Positions 12,069 through 22,839 of a stretch of DNA of 64,000 nt are shown here, one piece after another (within the stretch, counting starts at the first letter, position 1; each line of letters begins with the position of its first letter). The DNA comes from Vesta saturnalis. Its lineage: Eukaryota; Arthropoda; Insecta; Coleoptera; Lampyridae. Both the position numbers and the translations under genes were made by a program. Location of the stretch: assembly GCA_036346205.1 (NCBI GenBank), contig JARFJB010000534.1:4958501-5022500 (forward strand), written 5' to 3'. Under the pieces are notes generated by a model. That model was not told the origin of the DNA, searched no databases, and saw nothing but the letters and a program-made list of their open reading frames with translations.

Positions 12069-12244
12069 ACGTACAAACAAATGAACTGTAGACCATATAT
12101 GAAGGTAACGTAAGTTCCATAATATGAACGTAAGGTAAGGTAATATAATTTTCATTTGTCTTCAACGTACAAATAAACGAACTGTAGACCATATAGGTAA
12201 GGCAATTTTCATAATATAAACGTACGATAAGGTAAGATAATTTC
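12069..12244. repeat. Two-copy tandem repeat, period about 95 bp
   Basis: Copy 1 (12069-12152) and copy 2 (12164-12244) both start AACGTACAAA and share GAACTGTAGACCATATA and a GTAAGGTAA-type segment. They are similar but not identical. No function is seen. Confidence 0.75.
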
Positions 12245-13725
12245 CATAAAATCTTCCACATACCATAACGGTCTACTACAAAAGCGGGCTTCAAAAAACG
12301 ACACAATCTAGCAGGTATTCGATGACGAAAGCAGATATACATTGACAGCATGCGGTATCATGCAAAACGAAAGTATCTCCATTTATATTTGCACCATCAT
12401 GGTCATGCACGCCATTTTATGCATTTTTCGTGACGTCATTCACCACGCTTTTGCAAAGATACGAAGCTTAATTAGATAAGAGCCCTTTCTTACTCAAGCG
12501 GCCTTCCTTAACGTAGGGGCTTAGGCTTGTTCCCTTTTTTTGTTCCCTATTAATATAATATTTACAAAAATGTAATTAGAAATACGTGCACACCTTGTGC
12601 ACGGAAGAAAACTTAAGAGACGACATGCATTAAAACGCAGACGGAACGGAAATGAATTAATCGTCAAAGCGTGTTGAGTTCGCATTTGCGCACAAAACTT
12701 AGACCATACACTGTATACAGGGTACTCGTAATTATGTAGACTAAAGAGAAAATATCGACACACACCAAAATGTAATTATTGAAAGAAAAGAGAATTGCTT
12801 AAAGATACTAATGTAATGAAAATATATTTATCAATACTAACACAAAATCAAAACTTAAATGAAGGTAACGTTAGCCAAGAATTGGCACGTTACAACCGAC
12901 GATGTTTCATCCAAGTTTTTAGTAGAAGCATTATTGGGTATCGGAAGGTTCCCTTACCTGAAAAAGAAAGTCGAATGTCTGCATTGTGAATTCGTTTAGA
13001 GGGACGTGCTCCACGTTATTAGCGATCAAGGGGGTGGATATGTTGGCCCTGAAAAGGCACGGAGGCTGCAAATCATCTGGTGGTGCCGAAAGCTACGTGA
13101 GTGATCGCGCGAAAACAATTTTCCAATAGAATTTTGCGCAACGGAAATAACAGTGTCGATTTTGTCAAGCAGCTAGCGCCTGATGATTCACCTTCTATAC
13201 CAGAAAATTTAGTGCTTAATTAAGTGTTTAATAACGCCGCAGTTATAAACAATACAGATAATTCAGCAGGGACTGAACTCGAAAAAATTAAAATAACATT
13301 TATTTTTAATAATTACGGTACTGAGTTTATAAATGTTCATTATAAGAAAAGTATTTTAGTGTTTTGTCATGTTGAACCCCTGAGAGCAAAGCTTGTAAAT
13401 GAAATAAACGACCGATCGTGCAAAAACTTAAGTTAAACACCTCTGATCACTTCACTGAATTCTATGAGATGAACCAGTGCTATAGTTTGTGAGAATGAGC
13501 CTTTCGAAGGCCGTCTATCAATAGCGACGTGAATTGATACAGATGAATAGTCATGTGAGATAAGTGTGAGATTATGTAATCCTTTAGCATGAAGCAAATG
13601 CATGTAGTAATATATCGCATTAAACAGAGCCCAGTGCTAAATCAAGACCAAGCGGTATGATAACATTATTACATCCTGATCGAAACATTATTTCTACTTT
13701 TACTAAATACATAAATAAAAAGTTT

Positions 13726-13798
13726 ACCTCGAGTAGGATTTGAACCTACGACCTGTACTTTGCTAGAGTACCGCGCTAACCAACTGCGCCATCAAGGT
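13726..13798 (-). tRNA. tRNA-like gene, anticodon AGC (Ala by codon), intact cloverleaf
   Basis: Read on the minus strand this is exactly 73 nt and folds as a tRNA. The acceptor stem is ACCTTGA with TCGAGGT (one G-T pair). The D stem is GCGC/GCGC, the anticodon stem GTACT/AGTAC with loop CTAGCAA, and the T stem GTAGG/CCTAC with loop TTCAAAT. The internal promoter boxes are good: TGGCGCAGTTGG (A box) and GGTTCAAATCC (B box). The loop places AGC at positions 34-36, which would read alanine GCU. The body does not look like a typical animal tRNA-Ala, in particular it lacks that tRNA's G3-U70 pair. It also recurs with shared flanks at 13940 and 42793. It is therefore probably the head of, or cargo in, a tRNA-derived repeat family rather than a working gene. 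Confidence 0.65.
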
Positions 13799-13890
13799 TC
13801 AAGCCCCAATCGATGTAAATTTTGTCTTTATGTATGTAGAACTGATGTAAATTCTAAATATAATGAGATTACAATCAAATTACTTATATT
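13799..13890 (-). repeat. Flank of tRNA-bearing repeat family
   Basis: The bases next to the tRNA (CCCCAATCGATGTAAATTTT, then a run including TATGTATGTAGAACTGA) recur on the other strand beside the tRNA-like copy at 42793, and on this strand without a tRNA at 51549-51622. The repeat unit is therefore larger than the tRNA. Confidence 0.65.
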
Positions 13891-13939
13891 AATGGCATGT
13901 GAGCCTGCAATATCGCAAGGATTCACACATACCAAAGCA

Positions 13940-14006
13940 ACTTGACAGTTGGTTAGCGCGGTACTCTAGCAAAGTACAGGTCGTAGGCTCAAATGCTACT
14001 CGAGGT
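13940..14006 (+). pseudogene. Damaged inverted copy of the AGC tRNA-like sequence
   Basis: It matches the sequence at 13726-13798 in opposite orientation. It lacks the TGGCG of the A box, and the B box is changed (GGCTCAAATGC), so the T stem is broken. The anticodon arm is unchanged. The following AT-rich segment (TTTTTATTTATGTATTTAA and on) is also shared with the other copies. Confidence 0.75.
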
Positions 14007-14009
14007 AAC

Positions 14010-14735
14010 CTTTTTATTTATGTATTTAATAAAATTAATAATAATTTTGATTACATATTTACCTTTAAACTTATTCGTTCATAACAAAAACAAACAAACA
14101 AATAATTATTTCTCCTGTTAACGCAGAGCATGTAAAACTTTGATCAGAGTAGGCCAATATAAAACCTACTTGAGAAGATCTTACCAAATCCGCTCAGAGC
14201 GCCAGAATGGATATAATAATGACAAACACATCACAAAAGAAAGAGAGGCGTCATAATCAAACTGAGGAAATATCTATAAAAAATAGTTGCACGCAAATTT
14301 ATGGAAATTCCAGTCTTAACTCAGTCTTAGCTGCGATCATGGAATCATTATCAATTGTGAGTCAACATGCACTGTATCCTACCATTTTAGAATTTAGTGC
14401 AAAGTATTTAACATTATATCGACTGGCTGGTAGGAAACACATGATATCTACTGCTATAACCTCCACGAGTCTTACAGAATTTAACCGTTTTATGGAAAAG
14501 TGACGTTCACTTGTTTTTTTGTCTTCAACCAACCAAAGGTTGTTGGATGCTTGTGTTTTAATTTTGTTGATTAGAAGAAGTTTTCGAATTAACGTACTTA
14601 TTTGCATAAAAGTATACGGAACAAGGTCGCGTATATGATGACTCTGGGTTAAATGTAGTCGTCATTGATACTTTTGGGTTAACACCATTATTGCCCAGTT
14701 GGCATCTGTTAAAATTTTACTCTTAAATAACCGAG
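14010..14735. other. Unassigned AT-rich stretch
   Basis: It contains an open frame of 98 codons at 14207-14503 with no recognisable motif. I cannot tell it from chance and do not call it a gene. Confidence 0.4.
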
Positions 14736-14863
14736 TGTATGTGTGTGCGTGCGTAAGTGTGTAGGCGTGTGTGTGATCGAGCACGTGCGCGTGCGCGTGT
14801 GGGTGCGTATGAGTGTGCGTGAGCGTGAAGTTGAGCATGAGCGTAAGTGTCAGTGTGTGTCCG

Positions 14864-14904
<41 letters not shown>

Positions 14905-15166
14905 TTTTGTGTGTGCGTGTGCGTGTGCGCACCCGCGTGCGCGTGCGTGTACGTGTGCGTGTGCGTGTGCGTGTGCGTGTGCGTGTGCGTGTGCGTGGCG
15001 TGTGCGTGTGCGTGTGCGTGTCCGTGTGCGTATGGGTGTGCGTGTGCGTGTGCGTGTGCGTGTGCGTGTGCGTGTGCGTGTGCGTGTGCGTGTGCGTGTG
15101 CGTGTGCGTGTGGGTGTGCGTGTGCGTGTGCGTGTGCGTGTGCGTGTGCGTGTGCGTGTGCGTGTC
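14736..15166. repeat. (GTGTGC)n-rich array
   Basis: About 430 bases of GTGTGC hexamers with a pure GT part near 14872-14900 and scattered variants. All apparent long open frames here are artefacts of the repeat. The same hexamer, read on the other strand as CACACG, occurs at 23629-23958 and at the ends of the 26184 and 29243 repeats. Confidence 0.95.
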
Positions 15167-17140
15167 GATTTATTGCTTTTCTGCTCTCATTGGCTGACGA
15201 TCAACAAAAGATTTATTTTTTTAAACCAGCAAACGGGAACGTCAAAAATGGATTTTATTCATTTTCACAAAGAAAAGTGTGTGATTTAAAAAATGTGCTA
15301 CTAGTATGTATGCAGTTAGTGGATGTGACATATCATGTGCAGGTGTGAAAGAAATTTCACATATGGGTGTGAAATTGACTATGAAATAGTATGGAGCAGG
15401 AAGCAATGACCATTGTTTAAGTAAACAAAAATTTTAATGAAGTAGTCACAAAGTCTAATAAACCGATTGAATTGAGCAGTTTTCTGCCCACATCTAATGT
15501 AAACAAGCAATACTATTGTTCGTTCACCACCAGGTGTCGCTCTAACGTAAGGGCAAGTTGAATTCTCTCTTTTGAGCTGAAATCGTCTCTATTGTAACTA
15601 TTACGGCACCAGCTGTACGAATGCCGAACAATCACTTATAAACAAGAAAGTGACAGAGGTTATACAGAAAAAGATAGGTTTACTTTGTGGATTAGGTGCA
15701 TGTCCCCAATGCACCTAATCCACAAAGTAAACCTATCTTGAAAAAATCCGCTTTGAACCTGACCTCCTGTTCGTTGTAAGGGTTCAGGTGGAAAGGGTTT
15801 CTATAATATTGATTTCTTTATTTTTCAGCATGAAACAAGCACGGATTTTTTTGTATGATTTGAAGCAATAAAAAACTGTTTAACGCTTAGTATTAAACTA
15901 AACTCAAATAGCTGGACAATAGAGATATGCTTCATGTTGCAGCATAGTGCAGTGTGGAGAGCAAGTATGGTTTACAGTGTCTATCATCTTAGAGGTTTCA
16001 TCTATTCTTGCTTTTTTTTCTCTTGAAATAATTTTTTTGGGAACCAAACTACTTTTATTTTAAATTTTATACTGTTTCAAATATGCAATAAAGAAAAAAA
16101 CTAAACAAAGTCAGAAATTTCTCACTATTTTTTTAAGATGGCAGTCAACGCACAGCATATGTTAATTAGGACTTGAAATAAAACATATCTATGCAAAATT
16201 TTAATTTGTGCCATATTTTAGGCTATCTCTCTTGAACTAATTATTTAATCTCAATGAAACATAAAGATTTATTAATAAGTAATGCAAATTTTAATGGAAA
16301 GAAAAAATGAGTTTCTTTTACCTTGCTAGAATGTTGTAATTGGAGATAGAACGTAATAAAGGTATCATATATACAATAGTTACTCCATTTCTTGTACGAT
16401 GCATTTCTTTTCTAAATACTATTTCCATTATAACTTTATAAGAAAATACGGTCTTTTATTTAGCGAAATGCACAATTGCAGTACTTTTCCTTTACTAAAA
16501 GTAATAGTAACAGTATCCTTACATAAGTTGAATATACGTTCACAAAGGTGTAATATTACAGTTGAATAGAGAAAATTCTTTGTCTACCTGCAAAACGTAT
16601 GTGTTACCTTATATTACAACAAATTATTTAACACTAGCAATCACTTACGGGATTAACTGTAACAATTAAGGTTTTTTTATCATCTTGAAAAGTGTTTTCA
16701 CTATTTCGAATTATTGTACATTTAAATCGTATTGTGTATACTGTTGTATTGTTTGGTTTAATTGAGCTTGATTTACTTCTAGAAACTGATTACTTTAGCG
16801 GGCTGTTGATATTTTGATAATAAATAAATATAAGGCGATCAAAAACTAACATTAAACATTAAATGAAAAATCGTCATTTTTTTAAATGCAAACCACCTAT
16901 TTTTATAATTTTATCTTATTTAGCATGAAAAATAATAGTGACCTTTTATAACGTTCTCTATTCCAAAAGCTTGTAGTTTTTCAATTATTGGCCATTTAAT
17001 ATTTTTGTATTGTAAAAATGCTATACGGATTTTAAGTTTTGTTATTAGATGGCCATGACGGCGAAACCTGACAAAGAAAACAGTACAACACTGCAGAAGT
17101 GTCGCTTTTTCGTGCCATTTGACAATTATTAATAAAAACC
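15167..17140. other. AT-rich non-coding stretch with a perfect hairpin
   Basis: I see no coding frame. The one structured site is the perfect hairpin at 15671-15739. The remainder is AT-rich with short homopolymer runs. Confidence 0.5.
15671..15739. repeat. Perfect 31-bp hairpin with 7-nt loop
   Basis: The arms 15671-15701 and 15709-15739 are exact reverse complements, starting AAGATAGGTTTACTTTG, around the loop GTCCCCA. The stem has no mismatch, which is unusual in this old repeat-laden DNA. It could be a recent template-switch product, the core of a MITE, or a small-RNA precursor. Sequence alone does not decide. Confidence 0.85.
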
Positions 17141-17650
17141 ATGCCGGGTCGATTAAATTACACGCACGAAGATTATTTAAATTTTGTTTATAATATATGG
17201 GGAATGTAACAAAGTTCTATCAAGAACATGATAGACATTTGCTGTAGATAAACCTAAACCGTCATGGAACATTGTTAAACGAATATTGGAATATTTCAAA
17301 AATTGTAAAACCGTTAAGGCAAAAATGCATAAGAGGAAACCGATTCTCAATCACGAAAATGTCGAAATTGATATTCTGGGATATTTTGTGGCATATCCTT
17401 TATAAACAGGAATCCGGAAGAGCTCAATATTGTTGAAACATAACTTGCACTCTTATTTTAATACCTTTCATTCAACACCTAAGAGATATTGATTTCCCGA
17501 AAAGAGGGAAATTATGCCAATTTATTTTAACGATGACACAAGGCGTCCATGGTTGGACAACATAATTTCGTTTTTTTAACAAACACAATTCCCATTTTTG
17601 AAGTGATTCAGATCATCATTCTCTAAGATTGCGAAATTTTCAAAAAAACC
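17141..17650 (+). pseudogene. Tc1/mariner-like transposase, N-terminal half (decayed)
   Basis: ATG at 17141 opens with RLNYTHEDYLNFVYNIWG, like the N-terminal helix-turn-helix (DUF4817-type) of insect mariner-like transposases. After frameshifts and stops come a second DNA-binding-type block (KRKPILNHENVEIDILGYF, about 17335-17390) and a block like RDIDFPKRGKLCQF (about 17482-17525), both in the expected order. The catalytic half of such a transposase is at 18880-19200, on the far side of an unrelated repeat (17985-18720). Several stops make it non-functional. Confidence 0.65.
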
Positions 17651-17984
17651 TTGTAACAACCCTTTTTGGAGTTGTATTAAAATATACCTTAATTTAAGGT
17701 CTTTCATTCGTTCTGTTGTAAATATAAGAAAATTTTAATTATAGAAATATAGGTATGTGGTAGGCAACTTAATTTGCATTTCTTTTTAGGGGTTTATAGT
17801 GTATACTTCTTAAAGGTTTATACTTCCACTTACATAAATTATTTTTCTGATCATCTTATTCGCGCATTACGTCATCGTGACTTAATTCTCTGCTCATATC
17901 TTTTGCGCACGACTACATCATCTAACTTCAAAAGCATCCATTTTTTTTACTTCCTGATGAATGTTGAAGCAGGAAGCTTTGTTT

Positions 17985-18720
17985 TGGTTTTCCACCTAAA
18001 TTTTAGTGATAAGTGCCATTAATTTGATGGTAAGATATCTTTTAACGCATTATACTAAAAATTAAAACATTTGCTCTTTTCAGGCACTTTTATTTTCACT
18101 TTTATTTTCACTTTTATTTTTACTTTTATTTTTACTTCGATTTACCCTTTAATTACATTTTAAGTACGCATTTAATTTTACGATTGCAATTTTTATTTGA
18201 AAACTTCAAAGAATGCAATAAATATTGGTTTATTCAATTTCAAGAAGATAAATTTATAAGAAGGAAAATTCCAGTGTTGGGTGTGGTTGACAACGTAAAA
18301 GCATTGTTATTGCAATATATTGCGCAACATTACATAAAGATTACGCCATCTTGGTTTGCATTTCCGCATTATTTTTCTCAAGAAAATTTTGTATATTTAG
18401 TAACAGGTATTTAATGTTTAATAATTTTTTTAGTAACTTAAGGTTTTTACAATTAGTTTTTAAGATATATTTTATTTAACCCTTTCACTTTGTAAATTTA
18501 ATAAACATAGTTGTTATTTTTTATTATTTTACATGTGGATAAAATTTTTAGTGTAAAACTCGGTTTAGTTGTTCCGAACATTATTAAAAAAATATAACTT
18601 GACGTCCGAGATCATTTTCATTAGTGTTACATTGCAAATTTTTTTTATGTTGATGTTCAGTGGAAATAATTTAAACATAAATTGTGGTAATCAAGCAAAT
18701 CAAAAGAATGATTTAGTATC
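17985..18720 (+). repeat. 0.73-kb dispersed repeat, copy A, inside a transposase relic
   Basis: It aligns on the opposite strand with 28510-29240 over its whole length. Shared stretches include CCACCTAAATTTT at one end, AAGATAAATTTATAAGAAG in the middle, TGGTTTGCATTTCCG, and CGTCCGAGAT with AAGCAAATCAAAAGA at the other end. A 76-codon frame here (18184-18414) and an 81-codon frame in the other copy share FIRxKI and WFAFP. A short, once-coding segment is therefore possible, but it matches no family I know. It lies between the two halves of a mariner-like transposase and has probably inserted there. Confidence 0.75.
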
Positions 18721-18879
18721 TTCTTTTGTTTACGAAGTATAGCCAAACGTCGATATTTCTACACCTTTTTCGGCTTGTAATTCGCTTAGCACTATTATAC
18801 TGATATATTTCATCAGCGGTATTTATATAATGGTAGTGCCGAATTTAATGGCGTGCTTAAAATTTTTCTAGGGGATGCG

Positions 18880-19200
18880 GTTTTTGAGTAATAATATAAA
18901 CTTGCACTTTTTAAATGGGAATCACAGATGGTTTTGCACCATCAGCTGCAATTCTTTCTTAGCTTTTCCAAAATATAAATATAGACATTCCTGAAAACCT
19001 TTTCCAAATATTTTTTTTACAAGACGGTGCCCGGGCCCATAATTCTTTGGCAGTGAGGAATTACTTAGACAACCGTTTCCCAAATCGGATTGCAACATTC
19101 GGTTGGGCGTTGTGGCCGCTATGATCTCCAGATCTGTCAATACTGGATTTTTTCGTATGGGGTTTTCTGAAAAACATAATTTATCAAAACCGCCATACAG
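18880..19200 (+). pseudogene. Tc1/mariner-like transposase, C-terminal catalytic half
   Basis: Between about 19014 and 19195 the frame reads FLQDGARAHNSLAVRNYL, then FPNRI, WPL*SPDLSILDFFVWG and FLKNIIY. These are the catalytic DGAxAH and SPDLxxLDFFxWG blocks of insect mariner-like DDE transposases. The stop (TGA) replaces an arginine codon in the usual PPRSPDL. Weaker similarity continues to about 19350. With 17141-17650 it makes up one broken transposase gene. Confidence 0.8.
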
Positions 19201-19450
19201 TCCCTTGAGAATAGAAGAATCGTTTCAATTATTTCCTTGTACGATTGGTAATATAATATGATAGAAATTTGAAAGAATTTAAAGCATCCGTCCATAACCA
19301 TCTGTTGGCAGTTCAATATCCTCCCATCCATCCTCCTGAGTGTTTCTAAATAATTTAACACGTTAGGCTAAATTTAGCCTGTTCAGGATCACAATGATTA
19401 AAAATATGATCTAAATTTTAATGGTCACTTCCAAGTTGTTACATGGACTG

Positions 19451-19650
19451 AGCATAAAAATGCGCCATCAGTAAACCCCATCAAGTGGAATATTACTAAG
19501 GCTAAATAGAAAGTTTCCCAAGCACACCTAGACACATCAATTGATAAAAACTCCACAATTCTGAGTATAGATTATGTGCCATATGACATAATTAGAGCAG
19601 CTAGCGATGCAACTCTAAAATATGGTGGAAAATTAAGAAAACCTCTATAA
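19451..19650 (+). pseudogene. I-like retrotransposon ORF2 fragment (linker between endonuclease and RT)
   Basis: One frame with a single stop contains NPIKWNITKAK, IIRAASDATL and GGKLRKPL. This is the order found in I-like ORF2 proteins after the endonuclease (WNLxKAdW, then AA.. and ..R.KP.PWW). It is only about 65 codons long and has no visible ends of its own. It is bounded on the right by a pogo-like MITE. Confidence 0.55.
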
Positions 19651-19675
19651 TTAGAATTTTTATTTATTCCCTAGA

Positions 19676-19978
19676 GAAAACCTCTATAAGTCGAAAAAAT
19701 GGGGGATTAACTCGAAGTATTTTTAATCATATTACGCCTCTATGACTCGAATTGTTTCCAGATATAGAGGTTAATTTTATAGATGGACCTCTATATCTAA
19801 AAGTTTCCTTTTCTTTCTATCTTCTTTTTTTCTGTCCGGTCACTAAAATTCTGACGAAACTGTCAAAGTCGAATTTTTTTCCACATCTCTATAACTCGAA
19901 AACGTGTAAACTCGAAACACTTGATAACTTGAATTATTCTCTATTCCCGTGGGATTCGAGCTAGCGAGATTCGACTGG
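19676..19978. mobile_element. pogo/Tigger-like MITE
   Basis: The left end contains AAAACCTCTATAAGTCGAA and then GGGGGATTAACTCGAA. The right end, read on the other strand, begins CAGTCGAATCTCGCTAGC and has further TCGAA-type blocks. Repeated 'cctctataactcgaa' motifs with a CAGT start are typical of pogo-type terminal repeats. The ends are diverged and the interior is non-coding. The left border is less certain because a second CCTCTATAA lies at about 19641. Confidence 0.5.
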
Positions 19979-20879
19979 AGTTGGTAGAGATGTCGGGACT
20001 TATGTGTATCCAACGAATGACAGAATAATTGAATTCAGCGTTACACTTCACACCAGTTATAATAATAAAAAAAAAGATTCCACTATGAATGAGGTGAATA
20101 CTTTATGTACAATAAGTAAGAAGTAAACCAACAGGTAATGTTTAAAATAATGTTCACAAACATATTAGCGCTTATATTAATACTATTGTTGTATATTTTT
20201 GTAGTTCTAACACATAGCATTTGGGTTAGATTGTAAGTATGCATTCAGTTTTTCTGACCGTGGGTGGTAAGCGATGAGTGAAGAAGAACGATCTACATTA
20301 TACGCGAAATTTTAAACTTTCATGATGATTACAAATAATTAAATTACTTAGGGTTTAAATAATTTAAATCATGACATTCAATTTGATAAGATGGAAATAA
20401 GACAAACTCATTATTATTTTCGGTGAAACTATTGAGATGTATAAACATCCTAATAACTTCTATAGGCGAAAAGAAAAATCTCGATTTAAATAGAGTTTGG
20501 TATCGTATAATAAAGAAAAGACGCAATGGTACTTCGTAAGATTTTGGTATGTTTAGGTTCTTTTATTTGTCTTTTCCACCTTAAAGTAAATGATTTACTA
20601 ATTAAATACGTTAAGTTACAACATCACTACAATAATTTAACATTATAAAATTAAAAGTCATGCTAAACGTACATATTATGTTTTCATTGTACAATAACAA
20701 TTTACAACAAATTACAATAATCGAACATATGCAGTTAAAATTTCAAATCATATTAAACGTACAAGTGTATTCACTGTATAGTAACAATTACAATTATTAA
20801 CCAAAAAGCTACTTCTTGGTTAGATCTTCCAGTATGTCGAGTTTATATTTGTGAATGCTTTTATAAATTTCAAATTAAA

Positions 20880-21282
20880 GTTTACACTTACATCATAATT
20901 TAATTAAATTTTGTTAAATTTGTCCTATGATTATGACATTTTTGACAGTTAGCCTTCGTCCGTTAGAGGGTGCTCCAAATTGTCATCTTCAAGGCAGTTA
21001 ATGTTTAATATTTAATTTATGAAGGATCTAGATATTCTTCACAAAAATTAGATTCCATAGTTGGCTTTATACGTTTATTAAACTGTTATATTAATAGCAG
21101 ACTTATGTTTTCAGCGTTTCATATTTCATAAATCTGTTTTAACATCTCAAGTGGTTCTTGAAGATATTACCATTTACTGAGAACGATTATTGTAATTATG
21201 TTCGAAATGTATAAATTTGCATAAAATATAAATAGAACAATACACGATTTTAAAATCCAAAGGATAAGTATTTTAATTACAC
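20880..21282 (+). repeat. Diverged dispersed repeat, copy 2 (pairs with 5869-6265)
   Basis: Same-orientation partner of 5869-6265, with shared blocks such as TCCGTTAGAGG and AAATTAGATTCCATAGTTGG in the same order. No ends or target duplications could be fixed. Confidence 0.7.
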
Positions 21283-22533
21283 TATATACGTTTTACGTTG
21301 AAGTACATATGCCAAAATATTTTGTTGGGGCATAAAAAATGCCTACAGAACAGTGTAAGGCAGTAAATGCTTTGCTTATTATTAGGAGCACATACAATGC
21401 TTCACTACATGCTTCGCTAAAAGGAGAGTGTTAGTTCATACAAACGCACAGCGTTTCTTATTGTGAACCTATATTTTTGAAAGAATAACAGTGATTCTCT
21501 CTTTGTAATAATTCCGTAAATTCATAATTATCTGAAAATATATTATTTAACTACAAATGTAAATTGTGATTAATAGAGAAACGATTTATGTGATTTTAGT
21601 ATTGTAATTAAAATATAATTAGTAGGTATATCTAATTCCTAACAAATGCTAGAGGAATTGAATTGAGGTTTAGTAACGGAAACACTAATATTCGAAAGTT
21701 TAATAATTATATTTTTGTCTATAGTACAGTGACCGTCAATGAAATCGCGTACATCATTTTTTGGCTGCATTGGACGGGCCTCACCTGTCAATGTTAAAAA
21801 GTCAACATACCAATACTGACAAAAAAATGATAAAATTGTAAGCCCCTCTATTAAATCATTATTGACGTTTAACCTATACATTTCTTCGGTTTATTTTAAA
21901 TGACTAGATAAATTAATCGTAAACTAATCAAACACATTATTAAAATAATAAGTATGCACATATATTAGAACATAGGGGCAAATAATGTTAAATACGATTA
22001 ATATGACTATTTATTAAATGAAAACAAGACAGAAGTTGTTAATGTAAGATTTCATGAAGACATCTGAAGCTATCGAAAAACTAACTGGAGTAAGAGCAGG
22101 GTCATCGGAACAACAAACTGATCTGCGGAACTCTCGCCAGAAGCGCGAATTCCAGGATGTAGGTACGCTCAAAGCTTGACTGAACAATAATTCCTCATGA
22201 TCCACAAAATTTGATTCTTTTTGAATTGTTGGAGACGAATATATGAATTGCGACTCTGGAGAACGACGTCGGAGATGTGAAACTCTTCAGGAAGCACCGC
22301 TTCAAACTACTTGCCTCAGTTCATGGTTGAGTTGTTGCGTAAGACTACAAACTCAATAATACAAACTTGTACAACAGTTCTTTGTCTCAAGAGCATAACT
22401 GCGAGGCGCGTAACAGTGCTATATGCGCGTACTTCCTTGCCGCCATAGTTTGGCCGAATGCAGCCACCTACGGACAAATTGCACAAATTTACATTGATTA
22501 TACCAAGAAACTGGACATCCCATCAGTGACCTA
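21283..22533. other. Unassigned stretch
   Basis: No recognised gene. Short open frames at 21639-21881 and 22014-22205 (minus) show no motifs I know. The last part (about 22200-22500) is GC-richer and may belong to the retroelement fragment that follows, but I cannot show it. Confidence 0.4.
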
Positions 22534-22839
22534 ATGCTCACAGTCCTCTATTCTTCTGGCTCACATGAGGATGGAAAAAAGCTTGAACACATTTTAGATA
22601 TATACCAACTATTTGTAATGGACACTGGAGAGGATACTCATCCATGTTTTAGAGCTGCATCCTTTTCAGAAGTAGACTTAACAATAGTATTTTTATGTAT
22701 AGCTACTTTATTTTCTTCGACAGTATTATATGATTTAAATTTTAGTCGCTGTTTACCAATTGTTATAAAGATTGAACATGAAAATGCGCCTGCTTCGAGC
22801 CCCGTTATGTGGAACCTTGCTAAGGCTAAGGCTGAATGA
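22534..22839 (+). pseudogene. Non-LTR retrotransposon endonuclease fragment (I-like)
   Basis: An open stretch of 101 codons has blocks in the order of the C-terminal part of an APE-type endonuclease: SHEDGKKLEHILD, LFVMDTGEDTH, SFSEVDLTI, then LPIVIKIEH where the SDHxPI motif is expected, and WNLAKAKAE, the start of the linker to the RT. The SDH residues themselves have been lost. No RT follows in any frame, so this is a truncated relic. It resembles the relic at 19451-19650 at the WN.xKA segment. Confidence 0.6.

Larger units (their letters stand above)
10771..13725. other. AT-rich non-coding stretch with small repeats
   Basis: No coding frame or RNA gene is recognised here. It holds an imperfect hairpin (10948-11037) and a two-copy tandem repeat (12069-12244). 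A somewhat GC-richer patch at about 12970-13200 has no feature I can identify. Confidence 0.5.

Noticed and set aside
14207..14503. 98-codon frame as a possible small gene
   Set aside because: No motif, no start context, no second exon and no homologue I recognise; length is within chance for this composition.
14743..15348. Long open frames through the GTGTGC array
   Set aside because: They arise because a hexamer repeat has no stop codon in several frames; no non-repeat protein domain is present.
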